Source: Symbiodinium natans
Lineage: Eukaryota > Sar > Dinophyceae > Suessiales > Symbiodiniaceae
NCBI GenBank assembly: GCA_905221605.1
Contig: CAJNDS010002179.1
Coordinates: forward strand, 472,001-536,000
Length of the DNA: 64,000 bases
Direction of reading: 5' to 3'
The notes under the pieces are model-generated. The model ran no database searches. It was not told the DNA's origin and saw only the letters and a program-made list of their open reading frames with translations. Numbering within the stretch: position 1 is the first letter of the stretch; each line of letters starts with the position of its first letter. A program made the translations under genes and the position numbers. This document shows positions 9,977 to 18,820 of the stretch, one piece after another.

Positions 9977-11041
9977 CTAATCGGCCATGATCCAGAGAGT
10001 CATGGCCCAGCGCTGCTCTCGAGGCTGTCGCACTGCATGCCAGACATCGCGAGATCGGAACATGACAATGCGCCCGCTCAGTGGCGCAATGTCCACAAAT
10101 CGGTCCATGTCGGGCCTGGGTTTATTTATTGGAGCCTTATACGGACTAAGTATGAACCTTAAAAGGGCTTTTGGTTCACATTGCCCGAATATATGCTGAT
10201 CGGGATTATTGTAGTTATAGGGGATATGATCCCAATTTTCGGGATCATGTGGTCCACAAGGAACTTAGGCTAGGATTGCCACTACGATTACCTAAGGCTT
10301 CATGATCTCTGTCTACGTTTATCTCTGTACAATGCCCCATGAAACCCTATAAACCTTTTAGATACAAAAGTACTGACAGCCGAGAGACATGCTCGCGGCC
10401 TCCTTTCGCAGGCCTTCCGGCGCTTGGGCGGCGTCTTCGTCCAGCTTGTCACCGTAGACGCGCAGTTCCCCGCCGTCGCCTGGGCGCCAATCATCGTTCA
10501 AGTAGAGCAGGACCGTGACCATACGTTGGTTGTCCGTACCGCTGTAGCTGTCCTTGTGACAGTGGTACTCCGCCCCATGGCGGTAGGTGGCAGCCATGAT
10601 GTGCGGATGCACACGGAGTCTCGGGGCAACCACCGAGTCGTTGGGGCTGCAGGATGCGGCAGCCCGGAGGAGGGCATCTGGAAGGCCCAGCAGCTGCTCG
10701 CAGAGCGAGCGCAAGGCCGGGGGCGTCTGCTGCGTCTCCTCCGGGCTCTCAAAGTGAAGCCACACCTTGGTAGCCCAGCAACTATATATTTTAATAAGGG
10801 CAACCTGCTTTGAGTTGACTACTTTAGAAGGGAACCCTAAACCCTAAACCCAAAAAAAGGGTAAAGGGTACCACTGGGCTACACAAGACACTGATCGAGC
10901 TCCCACATTGCAGGGATCCTTGGAAGGCGTCACTTGTCCTGCATCCTCCAGGGCCGCCAGCTCCATCCGGGCCTCTACCAATTGCTTCAGAACCCCGAGA
11001 AAATGTTCAAAAAAATCTTCCTTATTAAGGGCAATATACGG

Positions 11042-11073
<32 letters not shown>

Positions 11074-11234
11074 GTATTCTTTTGGGTTAAGCAAATAGTA
11101 GGCCTTGGCGACGACCGCAGCGTCGACCGTGTCGTCGAGGACCGTGACCCCTACGCCAAGCCCCAGCCAGTCTTTGTCAGGCACTTGCCTTGCAAGGCAG
11201 GGACCCCAAAGTTCCGTGACCTCGGGAGCAACAG
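9977..11234 (-). CDS. prolyl-4-hydroxylase/EGLN-like 2OG-Fe(II) oxygenase, multi-exon
   Basis: Minus exons 11104-11234, 10883-11020, 10389-10765 and 9977-10115 join with matching phases (exon lengths 131, 138, 377, 139). The first reads GVGVTVLDDTVDAAVVAK. The third carries the iron site HCHKD (HxD) in YRHGAEYHCHKDSYSG and the strand LLYLNDDWRPGDGGELRVYG. The last has the distal His and the 2OG-binding Arg in GRIVMFRSRDVWHAVRQ and QRWAMTLWIM, then TAG. This is the order of the P4Hc/2OG-FeII_Oxy_3 fold, with EGLN-type spacing. It hydroxylates a substrate that cannot be told from sequence. Introns: GC-AG 11021-11103, GT-AG 10766-10882, GT-AG 10116-10388; the first two are inverted-repeat elements. 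The stop directly after the domain suggests the true C-terminus. The first exon's 5' edge is uncertain. Confidence 0.85.
10769..10882. mobile_element. family H element that is a P4H-like gene intron
   Basis: Ends GGTAGCCCAG and CTGGGCTAC. It contains AAGGGTAAAGGGTACCACTGGGCT as in the copies at 36801 and 62732. It fills all but three bases of intron 10766-10882. Two telomere-type units (10834-10850) stand where copy 36801 has unrelated sequence. Confidence 0.8.
11021..11103. mobile_element. family G element that is a GC-AG intron
   Basis: The 83-nt intron is made of a family G element: CTTATTAAGGGCAATATACGGATTAT on one side, TTTTGGGTTAAGCAAATAGTAGGC on the other, with a (TTATCA)/(TTA) simple repeat in the middle. 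Sense-strand boundaries are AAG|GC and AAG|GAA. Confidence 0.75.
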
Positions 11235-11285
11235 CTAGGGTTTAGGGTTTAGGGTTTAGGGTTGAGGGTTTAGGGAGCAACAGCT
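11224..11285. repeat. telomere-type block with 13-bp flanking duplication
   Basis: GGGAGCAACAGCT occurs at 11224-11236 and again at 11273-11285. Between the copies (11237-11272) are five TTTAGGG-type units. The layout is that of an insertion with target-site duplication, at the 5' edge of a P4H-like gene exon. Confidence 0.9.
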
Positions 11286-11391
11286 GCACAAATTGCAGCA
11301 AACTATACCACAAAATTAAGAAACGCTCCGCGACGTGACTTCAGTCCGATCCTCTTAGCTCGCAGTTCCAAGCGGCTGTCCCGCGGGAGAC

Positions 11392-11738
11392 TAACTGTTG
11401 CGCCCACGAGCAGCCGAAGGCCTCCGGCGGCTTCGTGAATGTGTCCAGAGGGGTAATCACGCGGCTCAGCATCTTCTGCAGGTAACGCTCGAAGAGGTCC
11501 AACCTGCAAGGCTGCGCAGCGTACGCTCGTTGCAGCTGTCACGTAGCTGCACTTCTGCAGCTTCCCTTAGGGTTTAGGGTTTAGGGTTTCGACTCTCACA
11601 CTGGCGCACGCGCTCGAAGTAGCCGGTCTCCACCGAATACTCTTGAGCAAAATCGGTCCTGACAACCGCGCCGACTAGAGCAAGTCAAGGCACAGCTTGC
11701 TCTTCAGCTGCTCATCGCTGGCACCATCTGCTTCCTGG
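11392..11738 (-). CDS. probable upstream exons of the P4H-like gene
   Basis: Three minus segments look coding: about 11677-11734 (after AG|G) reads EADGASDEQLKSKLCLDLL; about 11598-11667 reads VVRTDFAQEYSVETGYFERV; 11392 or lower to 11535 reads RLDLFERYLQKMLSRVITPL and PPEAFGCSWAQQ. The first two are out of frame with each other within 15 nt of a TAG near 11677, so a frameshift or an unseen splice is needed. Phase into the exon at 11234 is also unresolved. They may belong to the P4H-like protein's N-terminal region; no domain recognised. Confidence 0.45.
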
Positions 11739-11812
11739 AGTTGGGTTTCTAGGGTTTAGGGTTTCGACTCTCACGCTAGCGCACATGCAGGGTTTAGGGT
11801 TTATAGGGTTAT

Positions 11813-11890
11813 AGGGTTATAGGGTTATAGGGTTATAGGGTTATAGGGTTTAGGGTTTAGGGTTTAGGGTTTAGGGTTTAGGGTTTAGGG
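11813..11890. repeat. telomere-variant block (GGGTTATA)n then TTTAGGG
   Basis: Six GGGTTATA-type units pass into seven regular TTTAGGG units. Confidence 0.9.
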
Positions 11891-11973
11891 CGCACAGGGG
11901 CTGGGAGATGATGGCTTTGGTACAGTGGCTTCGGATACTCAGCATCGTGGCTCCGAGGCTTCTTGAAACTCAT

Positions 11974-12148
11974 CTACTTGGAGGTTCATGGTACTTATTA
12001 ACCAATAATAACTGTACTTATAACTGTATCAGGGATTAACCAATAATGACTGTACTTATAACTGTGTTCGGGCACTTAAGGAGCTTATAAGTGGGGTATT
12101 ATAAGCACAGTGGTAATTGGCCAATAAGTACCATGAACCTCCAAGTAG
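11974..12148. mobile_element. family D inverted-repeat element, complete
   Basis: CTACTTGGAGGTTCATGGTA and its inverted copy TACCATGAACCTCCAAGTAG end a 175-bp element with an inner duplication of ACTGTACTTATAACTGT. Other copies (26844, 38127, 50984, 52585) are incomplete or invaded by telomere repeats. Confidence 0.85.
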
Positions 12149-12149
12149 A

Positions 12150-12236
12150 GGCCGTGCCTCCGCGCGGAGAAGCTTGCCCTCGCCGACGACCGACTCACGA
12201 CCTTCGAGGCTTTGTGGGAGTTCTTGAATTGTAGTT
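12150..12236 (+). CDS. putative plus exon at the strand change
   Basis: The plus frame EKLALADDRLTTFEALWEFL is a convincing helix and ends near a telomere-type block; the minus strand reads poorly here. A plus frame at about 11905-11980 (MMALVQWLRILSIVAPRLLE) lies before the family D element, which could be its intron. Both suggest a gene running right, divergent from the P4H-like gene. Confidence 0.35.
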
Positions 12237-12330
12237 AGGGTTCAGGGTTCAGGGTTCAGGGTTCAGGGTTCAGGGTTCAGGGTTCAGGGTTTAGGGTTTA
12301 GGGTTTAGGGTTTAGGGTTTAGGGTCCAGG
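12237..12330. repeat. telomere-variant block TTCAGGG then TTTAGGG
   Basis: Seven TTCAGGG units are followed by six TTTAGGG units: a locally homogenised point variant. Confidence 0.95.
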
Positions 12331-12474
12331 GTTCATGGGTTTAGTGTGGCGTAGTCTTGTGCTTGTAACTTGTAACATCTTGTAGCTTGTGTATATGCAG
12401 TGTCAGCTGACTGCGTGTGGCCCGTCTTCGAGGCGAGCCACGTTGCTGTAAATGAGTCCGTGTGTTTGAATGTT

Positions 12475-12630
12475 TGTGTCTTGTGTGTTGTGTTGTGGGT
12501 TGTGTGTTGCGTGTTGTGTGTTGCGTGTTGTGTGTTGTGTATTGTGGGTTGTGTTTTGACTGTTGTGTGTTGTGTGTTTTGTGTTTTGTTTGCTGTGTGG
12601 TTGTGTGGTTGTGCGTTAAGTGTGTGGTAC
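12475..12630. repeat. GT-rich low-complexity tract
   Basis: Irregular GTGTTGTGTGTT/GTGGTTGTG repeats with almost no A or C on the plus strand. Confidence 0.8.
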
Positions 12631-12659
12631 GTGTGTAAGTTGTGTCTGTGAACTCACGC

Positions 12660-13080
12660 TTAAGAATTGAGATCTGGAGATGGTCTTTCATGCACGGCAG
12701 GGGTTCAAGTTGTGAGACATCCGGAGCAGGCACAGGAGCGAGGCTTCCAACCGAACAGATGGCGATTTCTCTAAACTATGGTCCCTTTTAGGGTTGCTAT
12801 TATAAGGCGGCCCCATATATCTAGGATTCCCAAAAACGGACCATAATTTTGAGAACTGACCATATGTAGACACCACACGAGAGCAGAGACATGCCAAAAG
12901 TAAAGCAATTCCGAAGAGTTGGGCGCCATTTTTCGGCACGGTTGCAACTGCCCAGCAGGCGTGCGTGCGAGATTTCATGCTGTGCTCATCTTGCTTGAGG
13001 ATACAATTAGAAGAGAGAAAAACACGAATACGGTTTGCCATTCGCGAGGCCCGCCCGCTCAAACGTATGCGATGGCAATA
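12660..13080 (+). CDS. putative 3' exons of a plus-strand gene
   Basis: The last exon, about 12958-13080, follows CCCAGCAG|G and reads ACVRDFMLCSSCLRIQLEER, then ends ...KRMRWQ and TAA near 13080. An earlier plus frame at about 12665-12770 reads GVQVVRHPEQAQERGFQPNR, and the family E element between them could be the intron. A 148-codon minus frame covers the same ground, but part of it is the element. Family unknown. Confidence 0.4.
12772..12855. mobile_element. family E inverted-repeat element
   Basis: CTAAACTATGGTCCCTTTTAGGG is matched by ACGGACCATAATTTTGAG. Relatives lie at 52381 and 61169, and a fragment at 31433. Confidence 0.7.
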
Positions 13081-13089
13081 AAAAACACG

Positions 13090-13900
13090 GACAGGCACGT
13101 CTGCTGAAGAGGGTGAGGTGCAACCGATGTACACAAGGGTAAAGCACCGCAGGAATACAAGCGCCTTGATCCCTTCACCCTAAACCGATTGCGATGTATT
13201 GTCCGTCCACTTCTCAGCTCAGTACAGGAAGCTTATCCCACAACCCTGCTGAAAAAGACCTCAAAAAGCAATGGTGAACCCTACGTAGGCCTCAACCTAG
13301 ATGCGTGCATGCACACAGGCTTGTACATACATATGTGATACAGGTACCCTTTATGATAATCCCGATGCAGGACTGGTAGTGTAAGGGGGAACATCCCAGA
13401 TTACTTCGATGAAGCTGCACACTAACAAGATGTCAAAACTAAGCTGGTGCATTGGTATGTCTCTTACGATGACAACGACTACTTGATACTTACCCTAAGG
13501 ATCTATGTACCTACATAGTATACACTTATAAGCCCTAAAGCCACTATATAGGAGCCCCCTTTAAGGCCCAAGTTTTTCCACGTAGGTACATGGATCCTAA
13601 GGGTTAAGGTGCGAAAGTTCCAGCCTCGGGCCAGGTGATGTTCTGCCAGCTCCTGTGGCAGGCCCTATTAAAAGTGTCACGGGCTATAATATCGTTAAAA
13701 TGGAGTTTAGGGTTATAAGGGTTGAGGGTTTATACAGAGCTTCGGGGGTGTAGCTTGGAGGGTTTAGAGTTTCGGGCTTAGACTTGTTAGGGCCTGTGTT
13801 GAAGGGAATGGGGAGAATCCTTCCAAAACCCTACGTCCTGAAGTGATTGGGTGCTACCACTTACCTCGCGTGCCCATAAGTAATACACAGTAGGCCCAAC
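13090..13900. other. no gene seen; element fragments
   Basis: Contains a family A half-copy at about 13378-13404 (GTAAGGGGGAACATCCCAG), the family C element at 13493, and short telomere-like units near 13707. I see no convincing exon. Confidence 0.4.
13493..13603. mobile_element. family C inverted-repeat element with TTA duplication
   Basis: CCCTAAGGATCTATGTACCTA and TAGGTACATGGATCCTAAGGG end a 111-bp element flanked by TTA on both sides (13490-13492, 13604-13606). Relatives lie at 30488, 39637, 55400 and 55896. Confidence 0.85.
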
Positions 13901-13909
13901 CTTGGGCCT

Positions 13910-14272
13910 TCGGGACCTTCTCCTCCGCCTCTTCTTTCGGGGCATGTTTCTTCTGTTCTCTCTGCGTCCTTTGACGTCTTGAAAGCGATCTCGCTCTTCG
14001 AGTTGAACCTCCTCCTCTTCTCAGATCCAGGGTTGCCCCTTACACCCCGCGCACAAGCGATCTTTCGATCCCGTTTCAGCCCTAAGCTGATGAGACTCGA
14101 CTGCAGGTCTCAAACTCCCCCCCCCCCCCCCCCCGCCTCCAGCAAAACACCCTAAACCCTAAACCCTAAACCCCAAACCCTAAACCCAAAAGCTTGCCAA
14201 GGACGCGCCTCGGCCCGCTTGTGGAGGCGAGGCACTGCCTTGGCGATCTCCAAGGGGCTGGCTTTGTACCTG
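13910..14272 (-). CDS. two putative minus exons
   Basis: About 14195-14272 reads YKASPLEIAKAVPRLHKRAE after CCCAG|G. About 13910-14022 reads RRGGGSTRRARSLSRRQRTQ and KKHAPKEEAEEKVPKAQ, a basic low-complexity stretch. Poly-C (14116-14135) and a telomere-type block (14151-14188) separate them. Family unknown. Confidence 0.4.
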
Positions 14273-14688
14273 GGCTCCGAAAGAGCCCGTCGGAACCCAT
14301 AGGGTTTAGGGTTTAGGGTTTAGGGCTAGACGGGTTTAGGGCTCCAATTGAAAGGGACCGTCGGAACCCAGAGAGTTTGGGGAACTTTTTGGGGTTTAGG
14401 GTTTAGGGCACTTTTTGGGTTTAGGGCTCAGGGAACTTTTCGGGCTTTAGGGTTTAGGGCTGGACGGGTAGGGTCTTCAACCGAAGAAACCTCTAGGAAT
14501 TGCTAAGGGAAGCCTTCTTTTGCTGACAGAACGGGGCTTCTAAGGGAGTCCCAGCAAAGAGAGCCACTTTTCAATATCAAGTTTGTGGGTGATTCCAAGC
14601 CCAAGCCCAAAGTCAGGGATGACTAGGATGGCCCTTAAAACCCTTTGAAAAAATACTCCTCAATATGATCCTCTTAATCCCAAGCCCC

Positions 14689-15535
14689 TTAATGTTGGAC
14701 CTGCTTTAATAAGTTACCCCCCCCCTCAACAGTCGCAACCCTGAATAAAAAAAGACCCCAAACAGTCGGGGGGGGGGGGGGTCCCGGAGCCCGGAGGCCT
14801 CCCTAAGCTACCCCCGGACCCTGGAAAGGTCGAGGCTTCAGGCTTCAAGTATCCCTTCTTCTCGAGAAAGCTTATGCCTTCCTGAAAACCGAAGGACTGA
14901 GCCCCGGGTCCCGGGAGACTTGCATTATAGCGGGCCCCCAAACAAAGGTATTAAAGTGTGTCCGGAGGCCTCCGTAAGGTACCCCCTTTCCGGATATGAT
15001 TCGCCTATGGAATCATCTAGTTTTAAGTAAGGAATTTATAAAGAAAAGGCGCCCTGAAAAAAGAAGATTGTCGGAGATCCTGGACAGGTCGAGGCTTCAG
15101 GCTTCAAGTATCCCTCCTTCTCGAGAAAGCTTATGCCTTCCTGAAAACCGAAGGACTGAACCCCTGGCCCCGGGAGACTTGCATTATAGCGGGCCCCCAA
15201 ACAAAGGTATTAAAGTGTGTCCGGTGGCCTCCGTAAGGTACCCCCTTTCCGGATATGATTCGCCTATGGAATCATCTAGTTTTAAGTAAGGAACTTATAA
15301 AGAAAAGGCGCCCTGAAAAAAGAAGATTGTCGGAGATCCTGGACAGGTCGAGGCTTCAGGCTTCAAGTATCTCTCCTTCTCGAGAAGCTTATGCCTTCCT
15401 GACCCTCAAAAAAACAGTCACGGCCCGACAACTTTTCATTATAGCGGACCTCCAAAACAAAGGGTCCAGATCCTGAATAGCCGAAAAACTTTTCATAATA
15501 GCGGCCCCCTAGAATATTGCGGGTGCAACATTAAG
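14689..15535. mobile_element. family L inverted-repeat element enlarged by a tandem array
   Basis: Ends CTTAATGTTGGACCTGCTTTAAT and GTGCAACATTAAGGG match the shorter element at 33698-33997. The extra length is a 259-bp tandem repeat. Confidence 0.65.
14827..15460. repeat. 259-bp tandem repeat, about 2.4 copies
   Basis: AGGTCGAGGCTTCAGGCTTC recurs at 14827, 15086 and 15345, exactly 259 apart. Copies two and three are nearly identical. Open plus frames at 14996 and 15255 are the same stretch repeated, not two genes. Confidence 0.9.
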
Positions 15536-15607
15536 GGATTAGGTATTGGGGGCCCTCATTCCCTACTAAGAACCAGCCAGGAAAACCTTGTTCGCGCAAC
15601 CCTAGGC

Positions 15608-15913
15608 CCTTGTCTCAGCCCGTGGTGCGGCAGCAGCAAGGCCTCGGCAAGCGGCCCACGAACGTCCAGTGGCGCCTGTTCAAGAAGTTCTGTTGGGGGC
15701 GCGATCAAGGCCTTAATTAATGTAGATTAGCGTGCATACCTGGCCGGCATTCTTCTCGCAACCTGGCCAGGAACACGCCTGCCAGATCCTGCCATAAACT
15801 TCGCTGGTGGGATTGCCGAATTCCCTATGCGCGTCGCTCGAACATTCAAGCCCTGAACTTACAACCAAAATCCCAAGCGCTCGACTCACAAGAGTCCTTC
15901 CAAGGACTTCCAC
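15608..15913. other. coding-like island, strand undecided
   Basis: The plus frame at 15608-15708 reads VVRQQQGLGKRPTNVQWRLF with a GC donor candidate (CAAG|GCC). At 15720-15913 both strands are open: minus reads ECSSDAHREFGNPTSEVYGR with a GTATGC donor; plus is also stop-free to 15916. Confidence 0.3.
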
Positions 15914-15990
15914 CCTAACCCCAAACCCTGAAAACCCTCAACCCGCCCAATGCCGACCCCTGCCCTCCCCACCCCCACCCCCACCCCCAC

Positions 15991-16092
15991 CACCCCTAAA
16001 CCCTAAACCCTAAACCCTAGACCCTAAACCCTAAACCCTAAACCCTAAACCCTAAACCCTAAACCCTAAACCCCAAACCCTAAACCCTAAGC
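15991..16092. repeat. interstitial telomere-type block
   Basis: About fourteen CCCTAAA units on the plus strand. Confidence 0.95.
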
Positions 16093-16196
16093 TCCGCCCG
16101 CCCGCCTTGGAAATCTGACTCTCCAGCTGCATCAAGCCATCCTCCGCCTTCCTTTGAAGGCTCCGGAAGATTCAGGGACTAGAGGATGCAGGGGTG

Positions 16197-16570
16197 ATAT
16201 GTATATATATATACATATAATTATATAAATATATATATATATATATAAAGATATATATATACACATATATATCTATATATGATTTTAGTTTACTGTTTAT
16301 GCCACGTTAAATTATATACTATATTATAAGATATTTTTATTAGATTATGTGTATATATATATATTATTTTGTTTTATTGTTTATGCCATATTATATACTA
16401 AATTATATTATATTATATTGGATTAGATTATATTATATTGTACTGTATCTATAATCGCATATACACACGTATACATATATGTATGTATAAATTTGAATTA
16501 GTAAATAAACAAATAAACAAATAAATATTCTAGACCTACATATATATATATATATTTATTTATTTATTTA
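16197..16570. repeat. AT-rich region with TA, TTTA and AAAC repeats
   Basis: Mostly (TA)n and near-repeats of TTATATTATATTGGATTA, ending in (TTTA)n at 16553. Very AT-rich against the GC-rich surroundings. No gene seen from 16093 to 17000. Confidence 0.8.
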
Positions 16571-17171
16571 CACCGCCCGCCGAAATTTTCGCAGACTAAA
16601 CATTGGCGTCCTTGGAGCCACTGAAGGTTGAAGCACTTAGAGCGCCAAGGCTCTGACGTCTTGAAGGCTTCTGGCAGAACTGCATTCAGTCGATCCTTCC
16701 CCTACAGAAATCCCTTTTTCAAGTACGGGCTTGCGGTGCATGAAAGGCAGAGCCTCCCCTAAACCCTAAACCTCGCTGAGAAGGAAGAAGAAGACCACAA
16801 GGCTCCCCTAAACCCTAAACCCTAAAAACCCACTATGCGCCTTTTTTACAAACCCAGGCTCAACGACCACCCTCTTGCCTAAAGCCCTAGGGCTGGTACC
16901 GAGGCGCTTAATGGTGGAAGTGATGTCCTCCTCCTCGCGGGGAAGGCACCTGACGGCCACACTTTTCGTTGAAGAGGGGCGGGCGCGCTAGTTAGGGTTT
17001 AGGGTTTAGGGTTTAGGGTTCAGGGTTCAGGGTTTAGGGTTTAGGGTTTAGGACTTAGGCTTCGGGATTTTGGGTTTAGGGTGCGTTCTTTACACACCAT
17101 CATTTTCTAATGCTGCCCAAGCCCTGCAGTGATTCAGTTTCTCTTTGGGGAGGGAGAGGCTTTTGCTTAAA

Positions 17172-17353
17172 AATTTAAAGCTTGGGGTGTTCCCAATTAT
17201 GCTTGCAGTGCTTAATAGGAATTGTAGTAGGGGTACTATAAACCCTGTTAAGGACTGTTAGTATAAGGGCGGAACATCCCAACCCTGAACCCTAACCCTA
17301 AACCCTAGACCCTAGACCCTAACCCTAAGGGTGGAACATCCCAATTTAAAGCT
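17172..17353. mobile_element. family A element with 11-bp TSD and telomere block inside
   Basis: AATTTAAAGCT stands at 17172-17182 and 17343-17353. The element between begins TGGGGTGTTCCC. It has two 3' ends, GGCGGAACATCCC (to about 17280) and GGGTGGAACATCCC (to 17342), with telomere-type units between them. Confidence 0.85.
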
Positions 17354-17620
17354 GTTTCAAGAGGGCACGCTCTTCCTAAGCTCGCAGGGCGCTCCTCCGA
17401 ATCCAGGGCCTTCGCATCCTTTTAAGGGTTTAGGGTTTAAGGTTTAAGGTTTAGGGTACAAAATCAAGATTTCTCAAGCATACTGGTAGGTTCGTGGGTA
17501 ACCCTAAACCCTAAACCCTAAACCCTAAGCCCTAAACCCTAAACCCTAGACCCTAAACCCCATCTTGGGGTTGCACAAGACTCGACTGCTGCTCTTATCT
17601 CCCCCAAGATGGTAATCCTT

Positions 17621-17721
17621 TGGGATGTTCCCCCTGAAACTCCCAGTCCTTAGTAGGGATTGCAGTATCCCATTATTCTCATCATCTATGAAGGACCTGT
17701 TCGTATCAAGGGGGAACACCT
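17621..17721. mobile_element. family A element, 3' end replaced by telomere repeats
   Basis: TGGGATGTTCCCCCTG starts it; the expected GGGGGAACATCCCA stops at GGGGGAACACC and continues as TAAACCCTAAACCC. Confidence 0.75.
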
Positions 17722-17879
17722 AAACCCTAAACCCTAAACCCTAAACCCTAAACCCTCAACCCTAAATCCTTTAGTACAGGGTCCCCTTGACCTTGGGGAA
17801 GCCCTCAGCTGAGCTGAGGGAGCTCGGCCAAGGCGCAGCATCTCGCGCAGATCCCCTGCCAAAGTCTTTACCTGCTGCT

Positions 17880-18035
17880 TGGGTTTAGGGTTTAGGGTTT
17901 AGGGTTTAGGGTTTAGGGTTTAGGGTTTAGGGTTTAGGGTTTAGGGTTTAGGCTTTAGGGTTTAGGGTTTAGGGTTTAGGGTTTAGGGTTAGGGTTTTAG
18001 AGTTTGGGGTTTAGGGTTTAGGGTTTGGGTTTAGG
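17880..18035. repeat. interstitial telomere-type block
   Basis: About twenty TTTAGGG units with a few point variants. Confidence 0.95.
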
Positions 18036-18066
18036 ATTTAGGGGTCGGTCAGGGTTGATCGCGATA

Positions 18067-18165
18067 TGGGGGTTTCCGAAACAAGGTTTAACGGTTTACC
18101 CTAGACTCTAAACCCTAAACCTAAACCCCAATAAGGTACTCCTAGTTTGTCAGGGGTGCGGTGGC
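18067..18165. mobile_element. family K element split by telomere units
   Basis: GGGGGTTTCCGAAACAAGG on the left and AATAAGGTACTCCTAGTTTGTCAGGGG on the right are family K halves, separated by CCCTAAA-type units. Confidence 0.45.
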
Positions 18166-18240
18166 CACCCCGGCAAAACAAAATTGCGATGGACTATCTT
18201 CATGCATTTGCATGTCAATGTTGCTAGCTAAGTATACAAA

Positions 18241-18332
18241 CAAGAAAGAGAGAGAGAGAGAGAGAGAGGGAGAGAGGGAGAAAGATAGAAAGACAGAAAG
18301 AAAGAACGAAAGAACGAACGAACGAACGAAAT
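18241..18332. repeat. (AG)n and (GAAC)n microsatellite
   Basis: About 14 AG units followed by AAAGA and GAAC units. Open minus frames across it are translations of the repeat. Confidence 0.85.
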
Positions 18333-18820
18333 AAAAACCAATATAAATAAATGAGTAAATAAATAATTAATAAATGAATGAAAAAACACATAAATAAATA
18401 CAAAGAGAGATAACAAAACACGCACACACACACATAGCCAACTTGTATAGCACTTGCAGCTGGGCACATTTATCATGAGGCCCCGAATCATCGGGCGTCT
18501 TGCACATGGATGGGCCGTCCTTCTGCCTAAGGCTGGCCTCGGGGTTCCACGTCGAGATCAGCCGAATGGCAAGCTTCCTGCGACGAGCAAAACTTCAACT
18601 GCGGCTTTATTTCGTCGGGCAAGGCCGGAAAAACATGTGTAAGCAGATCTTGCCAACACAATAGAGCTAAGCAGGGCAAGTGTTTGTCCAGCCTGCATAC
18701 GAAAACGCCGCTGCATAACGGATCTGATTACAGGCCCCTAAACTCTAAACCCTAAACCCTAAACCCTAAACCCCTAAACTCTCTCTTTCATATAATAATT
18801 TAAACCTTAATGGGGAACGT

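Noticed and set aside
9743-10162. A 139-codon plus ORF
   Set aside because: It is antisense to the last exon of the P4H-like gene, which carries the distal iron-binding His.
14996-15476. Two similar plus ORFs (MIRLWNHLVLSKE...) as a gene pair
   Set aside because: They are consecutive copies of the 259-bp tandem repeat inside an inverted-repeat element, with no start context or splice logic.
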